NCBI GenBank assembly: GCA_039566865.1
Contig: CM076949.1
Coordinates: forward strand, 24,404,501 to 24,468,500
Source: Aurelia coerulea
Taxonomy: Eukaryota > Cnidaria > Scyphozoa > Semaeostomeae > Ulmaridae
Reading direction: 5' to 3'
Length of the DNA stretch: 64,000 bases
The position numbers and the translations under genes were made by a program. Under the pieces are notes generated by a model. That model ran no database searches, was not told where the DNA came from, and worked only from the letters and a program-made list of their open reading frames with translations. Every line of letters starts with the position of its first letter. Position 1 is the stretch's first letter. This document shows positions 47,001 through 59,000 of this stretch, one piece after another.

Positions 47001-50000
47001 ATTTGGAGAAACTTTATTCTCAAAACAAAAGGGCTTACAATCACGGAAAATTTTATTAGCAGACAAACCTATCAGGACATACTTTTATCATGTCATGCAG
47101 CCATCATGTTGATATGCTACTTCAGAGACATTTGCCCGAATGAGGAATGCCCTATTGACCTCATGGGCACAAACTGTTGCGAGGACACATTTAGTTCCCT
47201 TGGAAACTGGATCCAAGGGAAACACAATTATTCAATGCTAGATGTTTGGAACAACATGTCCCATGTGATCAGGATTCAACAACTACGTTCACAGCCGGAT
47301 GGCTTAACATTCCCAGCTACAAGTGATAAAACGGAGGTCATATGGCCCAAACAATACATGAAACCACTTCCTGAGAGGTCTCATGTACTGCAAGCATACC
47401 CCGAGAAGGGCGAAGAGCTTCTTTTGTGGCAACTGGGGGTACAGCAAGCAAGAGAATATGCTGCATTTGTTGGAATGTGCCCAGAAAATTACGAAAGGGT
47501 GAATTCAGGGCCACCAGATACTTCAATCACGAAAAGCTTAGTACGTTTACGAACTGCTGATCAGGACCCACAGAGTGAATGGTTTCTAAATCCCAACCAA
47601 TTTAAATCTCTGTTTGAAAAAACTGTTATCAGCCAAATGGAGGACGAAAGGGAGGAACTAATTAGTGAAGGGATATGTGACGAAGAGGAAGAGTTTCAAA
47701 GTACAGAGGCCATTTATGAAGGTAGCTCCGATGAAACGGAAACATGCGATGACGCAGCTGGTCTATCAACTGAAGAAAGCAGTGAGCTGTTAACTGAAAT
47801 AAATAATGCTGAAGGGATTCAAAGCAACATACATAGAGTTCTGGATGACCTTGAAAGGACAGATGTACCTGAAAAGACAATATGCCCAACGGTTGATGTG
47901 CCAAATGTTGGAATTCGTTACAAGAGTACAGTGATAAACGAGTTAAATGTCAATAAAAAGTTATCATTGGACCGCTTAATAAGGGTTAGGCCATCAACCA
48001 CATGCAGTAAAACTGTCAATGAATCAAGACCAGATGCACGAAATGTTGCTTTGTTTGAAGATTGGGCAATAAGAAACTCCAAAGAGGAAAATAGGTATCT
48101 ACTAGGACATATTGTTAGAATACGAAAAAAGGGCAAGAAAAGAGGATTTATTGATTATACAAGACCGTATGAATTGAATGATAGTGACAGTGGCATTGAA
48201 GTTATTTATCAGAAATATGAAGCATTTGGTGATGCATATAAACTGGGAGAACTACGTACTATATCTCCTAAAAGCCTTCTTCGCAAAGTAGAAATGTGTA
48301 TAGAAAATGGAGCGTTTTACATTGATGAATGTGAAACAGACAACATCGTTTTGATATTGGCAAAGAATCAAGAAAAATCAAAGAAACCTTCAGTTCCTGG
48401 AGAGAAACTTACGAATTCTCAAAACAAACAATCTTTTCAAGACAGATCCTCACGTGGAAGGGTGAGAAATCGTACTTTCAATTTGACAGACTTTATTCCA
48501 TTGAAATGACCAATTTTTACTGCAAGACTGCTAAAATAGATTAGAATAGTAACTAACACTTTAAAGTTGCGTGCAAAAAGCATAATTTTCAATTTTACAG
48601 TAAATGTACGATTGCCGAGGAATTCCGTTTCTGGAGCAGGGGTTTGATGGGGGTTTGCTACTGGTAGGTGACGGGTCAGACACTTTCTGGGTCTCGAAAA
48701 CCATTTAATTATGTTTTTGGGGCACAATTTTTGATTAGTTCAGAAATTGGAGTCGTTTTTCCTCTAAGAAGCTGCCATAGGCCCTCCAAATTAGTTGGCA
48801 TGGTGTATATTTTCAAAATATTGCCTCTTTCTCATGCAAGCAGTGTTTACCTTGCACAATAAATATTTTGCTAGATGATAGGTCCCAGAGTTCAGTATAT
48901 GTTTAGGATGTTGAGCACTATTGTACATTCAAGGGTTTTTGGATTAAAGTGCTGTGTCCGACCCTCCTTCCCGCTGTCACCTACCAATAGTAAGTCCCGA
49001 TCCTCCAATGCATTAAGTGGAATCCCCCCTCAGTTGTTTTACTTTTTTGTGCTTAGTCAAGCAACCAGTTCTCGGCAATTGTATACAATAAAAACCCACA
49101 AAATAGAAACCACTTTTTAAGAAACTTCAGGCTGACTTCGTTAAGAAATGGTACCCTCAAATCCAAGGGGGACTCCCTGAACGTTTCCCATCAATTTTTT
49201 GACGTAATTTTTGTTGACGAAATAGACTTGGGGCAAGTCTTGTTACTAACTATGAAGCAATGAGTATATTTTTGGGGTCTAGAAAGTCCTAAGTTTAGTA
49301 TATTTTTGGGTTTTTCAAGAATATGCTGTGTCTAACCCCCCGTCACATACAATACGGAGTTCCCCCCTGAGTCTCATATACGAAACTAAAATGTGCTTCT
49401 TTTTGTAACTTCAAGAATTTGTTCTTTATGACTTTAATGTAGTGAGTTGAAATGAAACTAAGGGGAACTGTAAAATGACTTATTGTCTATATTTAGCCGT
49501 GTTTGGTGTTAAGATTAGCTGCTATCCTATTTTGTCTCCTGATTTGGCTTCTTTGCAACTAATTAATAACGAATACATGAAAATAGATAAGAAAAATTAA
49601 GAGAAAAAATTTTGTTGAGAACCCCTCATGAGGACATTTCGTGTGCATAACACGAAGTAACTAAAAAGTTTGATTGATAAATTAAATTGCCTGTTGCCTC
49701 CCCTTCCCTCAGTTCAGCATGCCGCTGATTTGAAGGGCGAGAAATTTGAGAGACGGCAAAATTACAGAAGGCAAAATGTGGTACCCTACAAACCCTACAA
49801 ATAGAGAGGGTATGTCTCAGCTTTTTTTGTATCAAGTTCTAATTATGCCATAACTGAACAGGACTTTGAGAGTCAATTAGGCCCTTATCTTATTTATGTA
49901 TGAAGACTTCAGGCTGTCTGGGGGAAGTATGCATACTATAGGCCTATTGTAGGCATGTACCCATAGGGCATGTTATTTGGATTGTTTTGTTCTGTATTTT

Positions 50001-53000
50001 GTGACGATCTTTCCCGCGACAGATCGGTGGTTAGAACCTTCATTAAATGCAGTCTGGGCCTCACCACCCACCCAAGCCTCAGATTTATTTGGACGGCATA
50101 CCCTGCCTCCTTGACATTAAGCACATAGAGTGCTCAATAATTGTCACCAAAACGGCATCCCACTCTAGTTCTGTGCTTATTATCTCGATTAGCAAGCATG
50201 ATGGTGAAACCTTCTAGTCAGCCTCATCATCATGATTAAATTCATGAAATTCATTGATTTCTTTTGAGCAGTCTTTGTCCATAATAGAATAATCTTTAGG
50301 TTGCTGTGCTGTAGTGTGATTTGATGTATTGGTGTATGCACTAAAGTAAACAGTCAGAAAGTAGAAATACAGTGTTGACCAAACTGGCCCACTGATTAAG
50401 TTCAGCATTTGCTTATAATCACACATTATTACATTTAGATAGGGATACACACACCTGTTGAGTCATCATCAAGAATTTTGCAGTTTAGTTTTGTTTGGCT
50501 CCTGCACACTACTTTTTGTACAGAATACATTTGCAGAACTGAGCTTCAATTGAAAAGTAAAGGTTTTTTGCATTTGAACTATATTTGGAGGTGTGGGATA
50601 ACAAGAATTCCCCAATTTTGGGTATATGTCATCATAAAATTTACCCCAGTTTTGGGTATGTCATCATAAAATTTACCCCAGTTTTGGGTATGTCATCATA
50701 AAATTTACCCCAGTTTTGGGTGGTCTTTTCAAGTTATTCTCCCCGGTTTTGGGTACTCTTGCCAAGATCACCTACTCAAGTCCCCGTCCCCGGTTTTGGG
50801 TAGCTTCACCCCCGGGTACTATACTAACTATACTAAACTAAACTAAACTATACTAATGATTTTTCTCCCAAGTAAACAAGGAGAAAGTGATTTAGTATTA
50901 GATTTTGCAATTCAAAACTGCTATTGACTATTATCAAAATTGCTATGATCTCCTCACAGAAATTTCTTGAAGAGCTGGAATCTTCCGATGAAGATGAAAG
51001 CACATTAGCTGAAAATTATGAGCATTTTGATGGATTCAAAATTTATCAAGCAGTGTGGGAGAAGCTCTACCCCCATCAACAAATTGGGGTGAAATGGTTT
51101 TGGGGTCTTCACAAAAAGGACAAAGGAGGTATCCTAGGAGATGACATGGGGTTAGTATTCAGTTCTTTTTTGTATTCAATATAAAAAATTGACAATAATG
51201 AATTTACGAATTACCTAAGACATGACATTACAATTTTACAACAACGAATTTACTAATTCAGTACTTAAGACATTACATATAAACTACTATACAACATTAC
51301 AGGGATGATACAAAGGGGAGAAAAAGATCATGACTGCCTCCTAGCCTTTACACGAAGAACATAAGCAAAATACAACTAGATATACACATGCAAATGGCTA
51401 AATATGAACACTTTTTATGGACAAATAGTTGAGTTGGTTGACTTTGGATGTCAGGCAAACATAGGCAAAGATAAATCAGAACCCCAGCTGAAATAAAACT
51501 TTATATACATTACAATGCTGCATATAAAATGATATATTTACAATATGGATTACTGATGATGCTACTTACAAATTACTAATACAATACTGGGTGAACCAAA
51601 AAGATTACAGGCCTTTGAAAATGTTGTAGCACAAAGAAGACAGCATGGATTGGAAAGAATCAAACTCTCTCAGCAGCTGAAGGACTGAAGTATTTTTTGT
51701 AATTTTCTCATATTTTTTACATTGAAAATCTAGGCACATTGGACTTTATAAAAATCCTTGGCTGCGAAATGTGTGAGACAGGGCCTAATTTGCTTTATCA
51801 AAAGATGAAGAATCACCATACACAGAACAATATGAAAGTAAATTTTATTTCCCACAAAAAGTTGAAAATTTTAATTTGGACTATCTTCTTTTCATTGGTC
51901 TGGGAGATATTGTCTTCATATTCATTGCTGTTGTCTAAAAATTCATTTCTACTCTTAAGGGAGATGAAATGAACTCCCATATTGTTTTATGTGAGAGATT
52001 CTTTTGGATTTGATCAGGACATTTGATCAAGATATTTTTTGTAATGTTGAATTTAATTTGTATCTTTTCTGTTGTAGGCTTGGAAAGACTATCCAAGTCA
52101 TAGCGTTCTTGAGTGGTTTATTTGATGCCGGTTGCATCAAACATGTTATCATCGTCATGCCAAAGTCATTGATGCCAAATTGGGCAAAAGAGTTTCAAAA
52201 ATGGTATTTCAGAATTTCATTGTGTTATCTCTTATTTGATTTTAGACTTGACACGGTTTTGTGCTAATTTGAAATTTGAGGAATTTTGCCAAATCTGATC
52301 ACAGGTTTTTTGAATGGGTTTTCTTGAGAAAATCTCTCATGAGGTTAGAATGTAGTGGCAAAAACGAGTTTCCATTGGCTTTTCCTAAAACTATAACAGA
52401 TTGGCTTAATTTTGTCAATGTTTGAATTTGCTTAGAATTGTAAAATGGTATTTTTTTTAGGCAGAAATAGTCATTTCAAAATAATGGCGTTTATTTAAAC
52501 TATGGCCGTGCATTCAGTCTGATAGTTCATTACATCAAATAGCATAGGTTCCAAATCTTTATCTCGGCGTAAAAAGGTGGGTGTAAAATTCAATGACCTA
52601 TTTCTTCTGATTGAATGGCTTGAAGGAAACTTTGGATACTTGTCTATAAATCTACCATTGGACTTTTGATAAATTTTGAATATTTTTGGAAATTACAGCG
52701 TATCTTAACTTTCAACTCATTTGAGGATGTGACGTCATCAAATTTCTAAATCATAAACCAGATGAGTGACAGACTTTTGCTTGACACCATATTGTAGGCA
52801 TTTATGAACTATGGTTTACTTCGAAATTATTTCATGTTACGTCAAACTGTTTAGAAATTACGATGGTTTTAAGTTTTTTTGAAAATTTTTCTTGAATTCT
52901 TGAAAAAGAAGAATAACACTCTAATTCTGAAAATATTGAAGATTTCAGAAAATTCCAACGGTAGAATTATAGAAAATTAGCTAAAGTTTCTTTGAAGTCA

Positions 53001-56000
53001 TCCAGTTCAAAGAAATAGGTCACTCAATTTTACACCAGCCTTTTTAAAGATTTGGAACCTATGCTACATCAAATGGCTATTATCCTTTTTCAGGGCACCA
53101 GGTATCCACCTGGCTGATTACCATGGCGCTAAAGGCAAAAGAGAGAAAGCATTGGAGAAGGTGCAACAAAACGGAGGAGTGATTCTCACTACCTATGGTA
53201 TGTAAATAGAACTTTTGCGTAAAGATCCCATTCACGGAGTGTCATTTTAAGCAAACGCCACTTCTCAATTTACCCCTCCAGGACCTTCTTTAAAGAGCAT
53301 TGAATTATTTTGACATCAATTTTTATAGGCATGATTGTATCAAGCTGCGAACAGCTCACTGAATTCAGAGACAGAAGATTCATATGGGTATGCTCAGAAT
53401 ATATTTTTCATGTCATCTTAATTTCACTGAACCCTTAAAGGGGCCTTTGTTACCGGCATGCTCTGTGAATGCATCCTTTTGTTGTTGTTGTTGTCGTTGT
53501 TGTTGTTGCCATTTTTATTGTCGATAAACATGGCCACCAACAAAGAGATGACACTTGCAAGGTATGCTGGCTGTAAGGCCGTTTCACAGAAAAATGACGG
53601 ACACATAGCGACGTAGTTTGAAAAAACCAGGTGACCCAAAAAATCTTCATGGACTAGATCACAACCAGCTCTCTGAATTTAAAAGTTATTGACAAATGCT
53701 TTGTATCACAGTTTAGTTGAAAAGCATAGCTATCTTTTGAGATGCTGCATGGTCATTTTGAGCAATGATTACGATCCAAAGATCCAGATCCAGAGAAAAT
53801 GTCGAATTCCGGAATCCTCAATTTGAGTGAAATAATCACTATCAATTGCCAGTTGATATTTTGTGAAACTCAACGCAGCAATGGAGTTGGAGTAGTCTTG
53901 GGAAAATTTTGTGTTTGCAAACTGATTTACCTCTGTTCGTTATTCAAATTTCGTGCTCCGAAGCAAATTTGAAATTAAGCTTTTTTCGCATCTTCCAAAA
54001 CATGGACTGGAAAAAGAGGGGATAGTCCGAGAAATGAATAAATTACCATATTTTTAAAACTGTCTTTTCGGACAGTAGGCATAACTTAAACTGACCAAGG
54101 AACATCTCAAAAGATAACACAAAACATGGACTGGAAAAAGAAGGAATAGTCCGAGAAATGAATGTATTTCCATATTTTGAAACTGTCTTTTCGGACATAA
54201 CTTAAACTGACCAAGGAACATATCAAAAGATAGCTCAAAACATGGACTGGAAAAAGAAGGAATAGTCCGAGAAATGAATGTATTTCCATATTTTGAAGCT
54301 GTCTTTTCGGACAGTAGGCATAACTTAAACTGACCAAGGAACATCCCAAAAGATAGCTCAAAACATAGACTGGAAAAAGAAGGAATAGTCTGAGAAAATG
54401 AATGTATTTCCATATTTTCAAACTGTCTTTTCGGACGGTAGGCATAACTTAAACTGACCAAGCAACATCTCAAAGGATAGCTCAAAACATAGACTGGAAA
54501 AAGAAGGAATAGTCCGAGAAATGAATGTATTTCCATATTTTGAAACTGTCTTTTCGGACAGTGCGCATAACTTAAACTGACCAAGGAACATCTCAAAAGA
54601 TAGATCAAAACATGGACTGGAAAAAGAAGGAATGAGAAATGAATGTATTTCCATATTTTGAAACTGTGTTTTCTGACAGTAGGCATAACTTAAAATTAGC
54701 AAGCAACATCTTAAAAGATAGCAAATCCTTTTAGCTACATGCTAATGACTTGTCTGTGCTCAAAGCATTTGCTTTCAGGAACCCATGTGCAATTCAGCTC
54801 ATGAAGTTTTTTTGGGTCACCCGGTAGATCCAAAAATATCACTTCCAGCAATATTCCCACCCAGAAATATCGGAATTAACTCCCTGTATGTGTATGGGTA
54901 TGCGCTTAGCTGAGTGTCCATTGCCCCCCCCCCTTGATTTCGCAACTAATTATGTTCCCAACGTGATTTTGAAGATTCTGAATTTCCAGCACAGATAAAA
55001 ATCCCTCTTTCTTTTTCAGGACTACTTGATTCTAGATGAAGGCCACAAAATCAAAAATGCAAACAAAACTTCGAAATCTGTGCGATGTATTGGTGCGAAG
55101 TATCATTTTGTATTGACAGGAACACCAATTCAGAACAACCTTTCGGTAAGTTCTTTTGCTGGCAAATTCAAAAATGTTCGCTGTAAGTTGTGTGGGCAAA
55201 TGTTTTGAACAAACTCTAACTCGAACAGTTGTAAGATGCTCACCGCTTCTTTGAAATTAATATTCCTTTTCGACGTTCACCAATTTATCCTGGAAAATGT
55301 TTAAACGGTTTTAGCCGCTTTTGAGTTTTTGTAATTTACTTATTTCGATAAATAAGTGAGATACTGTCAAAATCCCAATTAAATGCTATGTGTTAAGACA
55401 TCTGGGAGGGGGGTTCAAAACTTTACGTACTTAAAGAGAGGGAATGAAAAATTAGGCACACCTTAAGGAGGGAGTAAGGAAATAACCTTGAGTGTAGAAA
55501 ACTGGTTTTTCAAGAAGTAAAATATAATTCATTCCCAACACTACGAAATGCAATGTTTGCTTAAATTGACTCTGTGCTCTTTACTTTACTATGTATGGCT
55601 ATTGCAAGAGGGGTTGAAAATATTTTCTGCAATGCTGGAGAGGGATGGACCAATATTTTCGGATAAATCAAAGAGGGGGGAGAGAGACCAAGATTCCATC
55701 AAATATTTGAAAATGTCTTCCACTTCCTCCCCGTTAAGGATTAATGACTCGTCCCTAATACCCAACTCTGATTTTTGACGTCAATTGCTCAAGTCATATG
55801 ATCGTTAGAGGCTAACCATAACTTTTTTATGTGTTCGTTTGAGATTGAATTTTGGGCATAAAAATCAGGCTCCCATAAAGAAGAAACAGATCTCAATGTT
55901 CTCTATATTTGTCACATGACGTCATTCCTATTTTCAATTTATTTCAGGAATTATGGTCCCTCGTTGATTTCGTTACGGAAGGCAAGTTGCTTGGCACGCT

Positions 56001-59000
56001 GAAGACTTTTAAGACAGAATTTGAAAATCCTATCGTAAGGGTAAGTGTTTCAATCTGCCTTCTACATTTAGGTGTCTCCTGTCATATTTCAATATGAGTG
56101 CTCCGCATCAACATAGGTTCCAAATCTTTAAAAAGACTGGTGTAAAATTCAGAGACCTATTTCTTTGCACTGAATGACGTCAAAGAAACTTTAGCTATTT
56201 CTCTATAATTCTACCGTTGGACTTTTCTGAGATATTCGATATTTTCAGAATTAGAGTGTTTTACTTCTTTTTTCAAGAATTCAAGAAAAATTTTCAAAAA
56301 ACCTGAAAACCATCGTAAGTCCTAAGCAGTTTGACGCAACATGAAATAATTTCGAAGAAAAGCATAGTTTATGAATTCCTACAATATGGTATCAAGCAAA
56401 AGTCTGTCACTCATCTGGTTTATGATTCAGAAATTTCACAACGTCACATCCTCAAATGAGTTGAAATGCAAGATGCGCTGTAATTTCGAAAAATATTCAC
56501 AATTTCTGAAGAAAAGTCCAACGGTAGGATTATAGATAAGTATCTAAAGTTTTTTCAAGCCATTCAATCAGAAGAAATAGGTCATTGAATTTTACACCCA
56601 ACTTTTAACATGGAGTTACAGATTTGGAGCGTATGCTCTCCACATCAATATTACAGACGAAATAGGCTAAGATTCGTTTTATCCACTTCAAATCATGTGA
56701 CCATACTCTCGGAAGTTTTTGCATTGTACCGGGTGCGTTAAAAAAAAGAATCCGCGTTTGGAAGGCCACTGCTCCCTGAATATCTAAGCAATGATGTTCA
56801 CAACTGTCTTGTTTTATTCCCGCTACGTCCAATTAGGTACAGTAATGCACGGGGCTTTGATCGACCATTCCTTCCTGTCGATATGGGAGATTATCTGTAG
56901 AAAGCCTCTTTCAAAAACCTGCAAAAACGAGTGAAAACAATTAGCAAATTTTACTTGGTTTTACTTCCTAAAAATGATGACACTCACATGTATTCATTTA
57001 TTTTTTCTTCTTGGCAGAATGGAATTCCCCTTTGATACCAGGGGGAAGACTTGTTCATCTTCCCAAGAGCCAGAGCGTGCTAAAGCATGCATCCTCCGTG
57101 CTAAAGCGTGCAGAAGTCATTGCTGTAAGGCCCAAGGCAGAAATCAGAGAAATTTTAGGGAAATTGTTCGTGATTTTGACACGTTTTGAAGGTTTCTTGA
57201 AAAGGCTTTCTCTACAAAATCCCTCATAATTTCAGAACGGAGTGGCCGATTTAAATCAGGTAAATTATACAATGGATTTGAACATGTCTACCATTAAGCT
57301 ATATATTTGCCAATATCATCGTCTTGATATCCAGGAAGCCGTGACCTTTCAAACGGGGGTTCTTTTTATTGACTCACCCGGTAGTAATTTTTGCTTTCAT
57401 GGCACAAGTTTTCATGACGAAATATGCTAACAAAATCAAAAGATATTTATCAAGAGATCTATCACCTGACTAGAGATGGGTGTAATCAAACTTTTGCTGA
57501 TCGATTTTTTCTATCGATATTCTGTTTCAAGAACAAACATTTGCAGCTTCTCTTTTGCGGAAGAGTTTGTCGCAGGTTCTTGTCGCTTTTAGAAATCGCT
57601 TACTTTATCAATCTGAGTAAATTTTGACATGCTCTTTCCTTGATTTTTACCATCAGATATTTCAACATTCGAGCTTTTTGTTTCAATATTAGCTTGCTTC
57701 GTTTCATAGGCGAGAGAAAGAGATGCCAGCCAATATGAGAAGAGAATGGGAAATGAAATCTCCAACACTCTCCGGAAAATGCTGGAGAACATCTTTTTGC
57801 GGAGAACGAAGGGTGAGGTTTTCGGAACAGATAACAAAGAGAATGACAACCCTGATGGGAATGAAGAAGTACCTTCAGAAAACGACGCTGCACAGTAAGT
57901 TTTTCTGGTTACGGTTAGGCGTAAAAACTCTGTTGAGCCCCCGCGGACCTATCTAATTTCAGAGACTCGCAAGGGAGGCTTAAAAGGAAGGGGGCATATT
58001 CACAAGGTCAAAAGACAACTGTATGAATGATAACCTTTTAGTTATTTTACCCCAAATTTTGCGGGATTTACATGCAATTTTACGAGTCAAATACACAAAT
58101 TCGCCAAAATTTTTATCCAAAATTAATATGCAAACTTATTTGGCTAAATAAATGGAAAATCTTTGGTAAATAAGCATTGAAATTTTGACTGTATTATGGT
58201 AATGAGGTCTAACGGAACAAGGGAAAGTCGCCTGTCCTCAACACCTTATGTCAAGGATTGTAGGTTATTCACCTATAACTTTAACACGTCTGATTGCAAA
58301 AGCTTGCCTCTATTTCCTGCATTCGGATCTTATATTTTATCTTGAGTTATGGGTTCAAAAAAATTTTCTGGCTTGTTTTCTGGCTGGTAGATTTTCTGAC
58401 TGTTTGTTTTTCTTCTTCAGGCCGGACCTTAAAATCGACGTTCAATTGTCAAAAAAGAGCGACCTTATAATCTGGTTGTATTTGTCTGACATTCAACTCA
58501 AAATTTACAAAGATTTTCTTGAAATGGATTCTATTCGCGAGGTAAGAAATGGAGGACCATTGGTTCCAAATCTCTTTAAATGTCGGTGTAAAATTATGTG
58601 ACTTAAAAGAAATTCTGTGTTACTTTTGCTATGATTCCACCGTGGACTTTTCTGAAATCTTTAATATTTTCAGCTGTGTCTGCTAAACTGCATTTGACCG
58701 CAATGTTTTTTCAAGGATTCATGCAATGGATTGCAGGGCTATTTTTTCTTCAATTTTTAGGTTGTTTCTGATCGTTTTTAACTACTTTTCAGGCAATGGT
58801 TAGCACAAAATCGCCTCTTGCGCATTTGACGATGTTAAAAAAGATAGCTGACCACCCAAGATTATTGTCAAGCGCTGTTTGCGCCACTCTTGGACTCAGT
58901 GAAGACACGTAAGCTTCCTTGAATACCAAGACTCGTTTTTGATATGAATTTTGTGACAGTCTTCATCATCATCTTCATCGCTTCATTTTACATAGGCGAA

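Larger units (their letters stand above)
42013..50816 (+). mobile_element. 8.8-kb terminal-inverted-repeat DNA transposon
   Basis: The left end CCCGGGGGTGAAGCTACCC is mirrored by GGGTAGCTTCACCCCCGGG, and the inversion continues through AAAACCGGGG and ACGGGGACTTG. Both subterminal zones hold tandem copies of a 30-32 base unit containing CCCCRGTTTTGGGT (42055-42230 and 50600-50800). The interior carries one spliced gene on the plus strand (43368-48509) plus smaller nested repeats. The termini match the CCCGGGGG MITEs that make 8-bp duplications. The expected duplication is not present here: the left flank is CAAAAATC and the right flank TACTATAC. A later rearrangement could explain this. The element cuts an ERCC6L exon. 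Confidence 0.75.

Noticed and set aside
54054..54686. 210-codon open frame on the minus strand
   Set aside because: It is the translation of the 123-base tandem repeat; unit length divisible by three keeps it open. Overlapping frames are also open.
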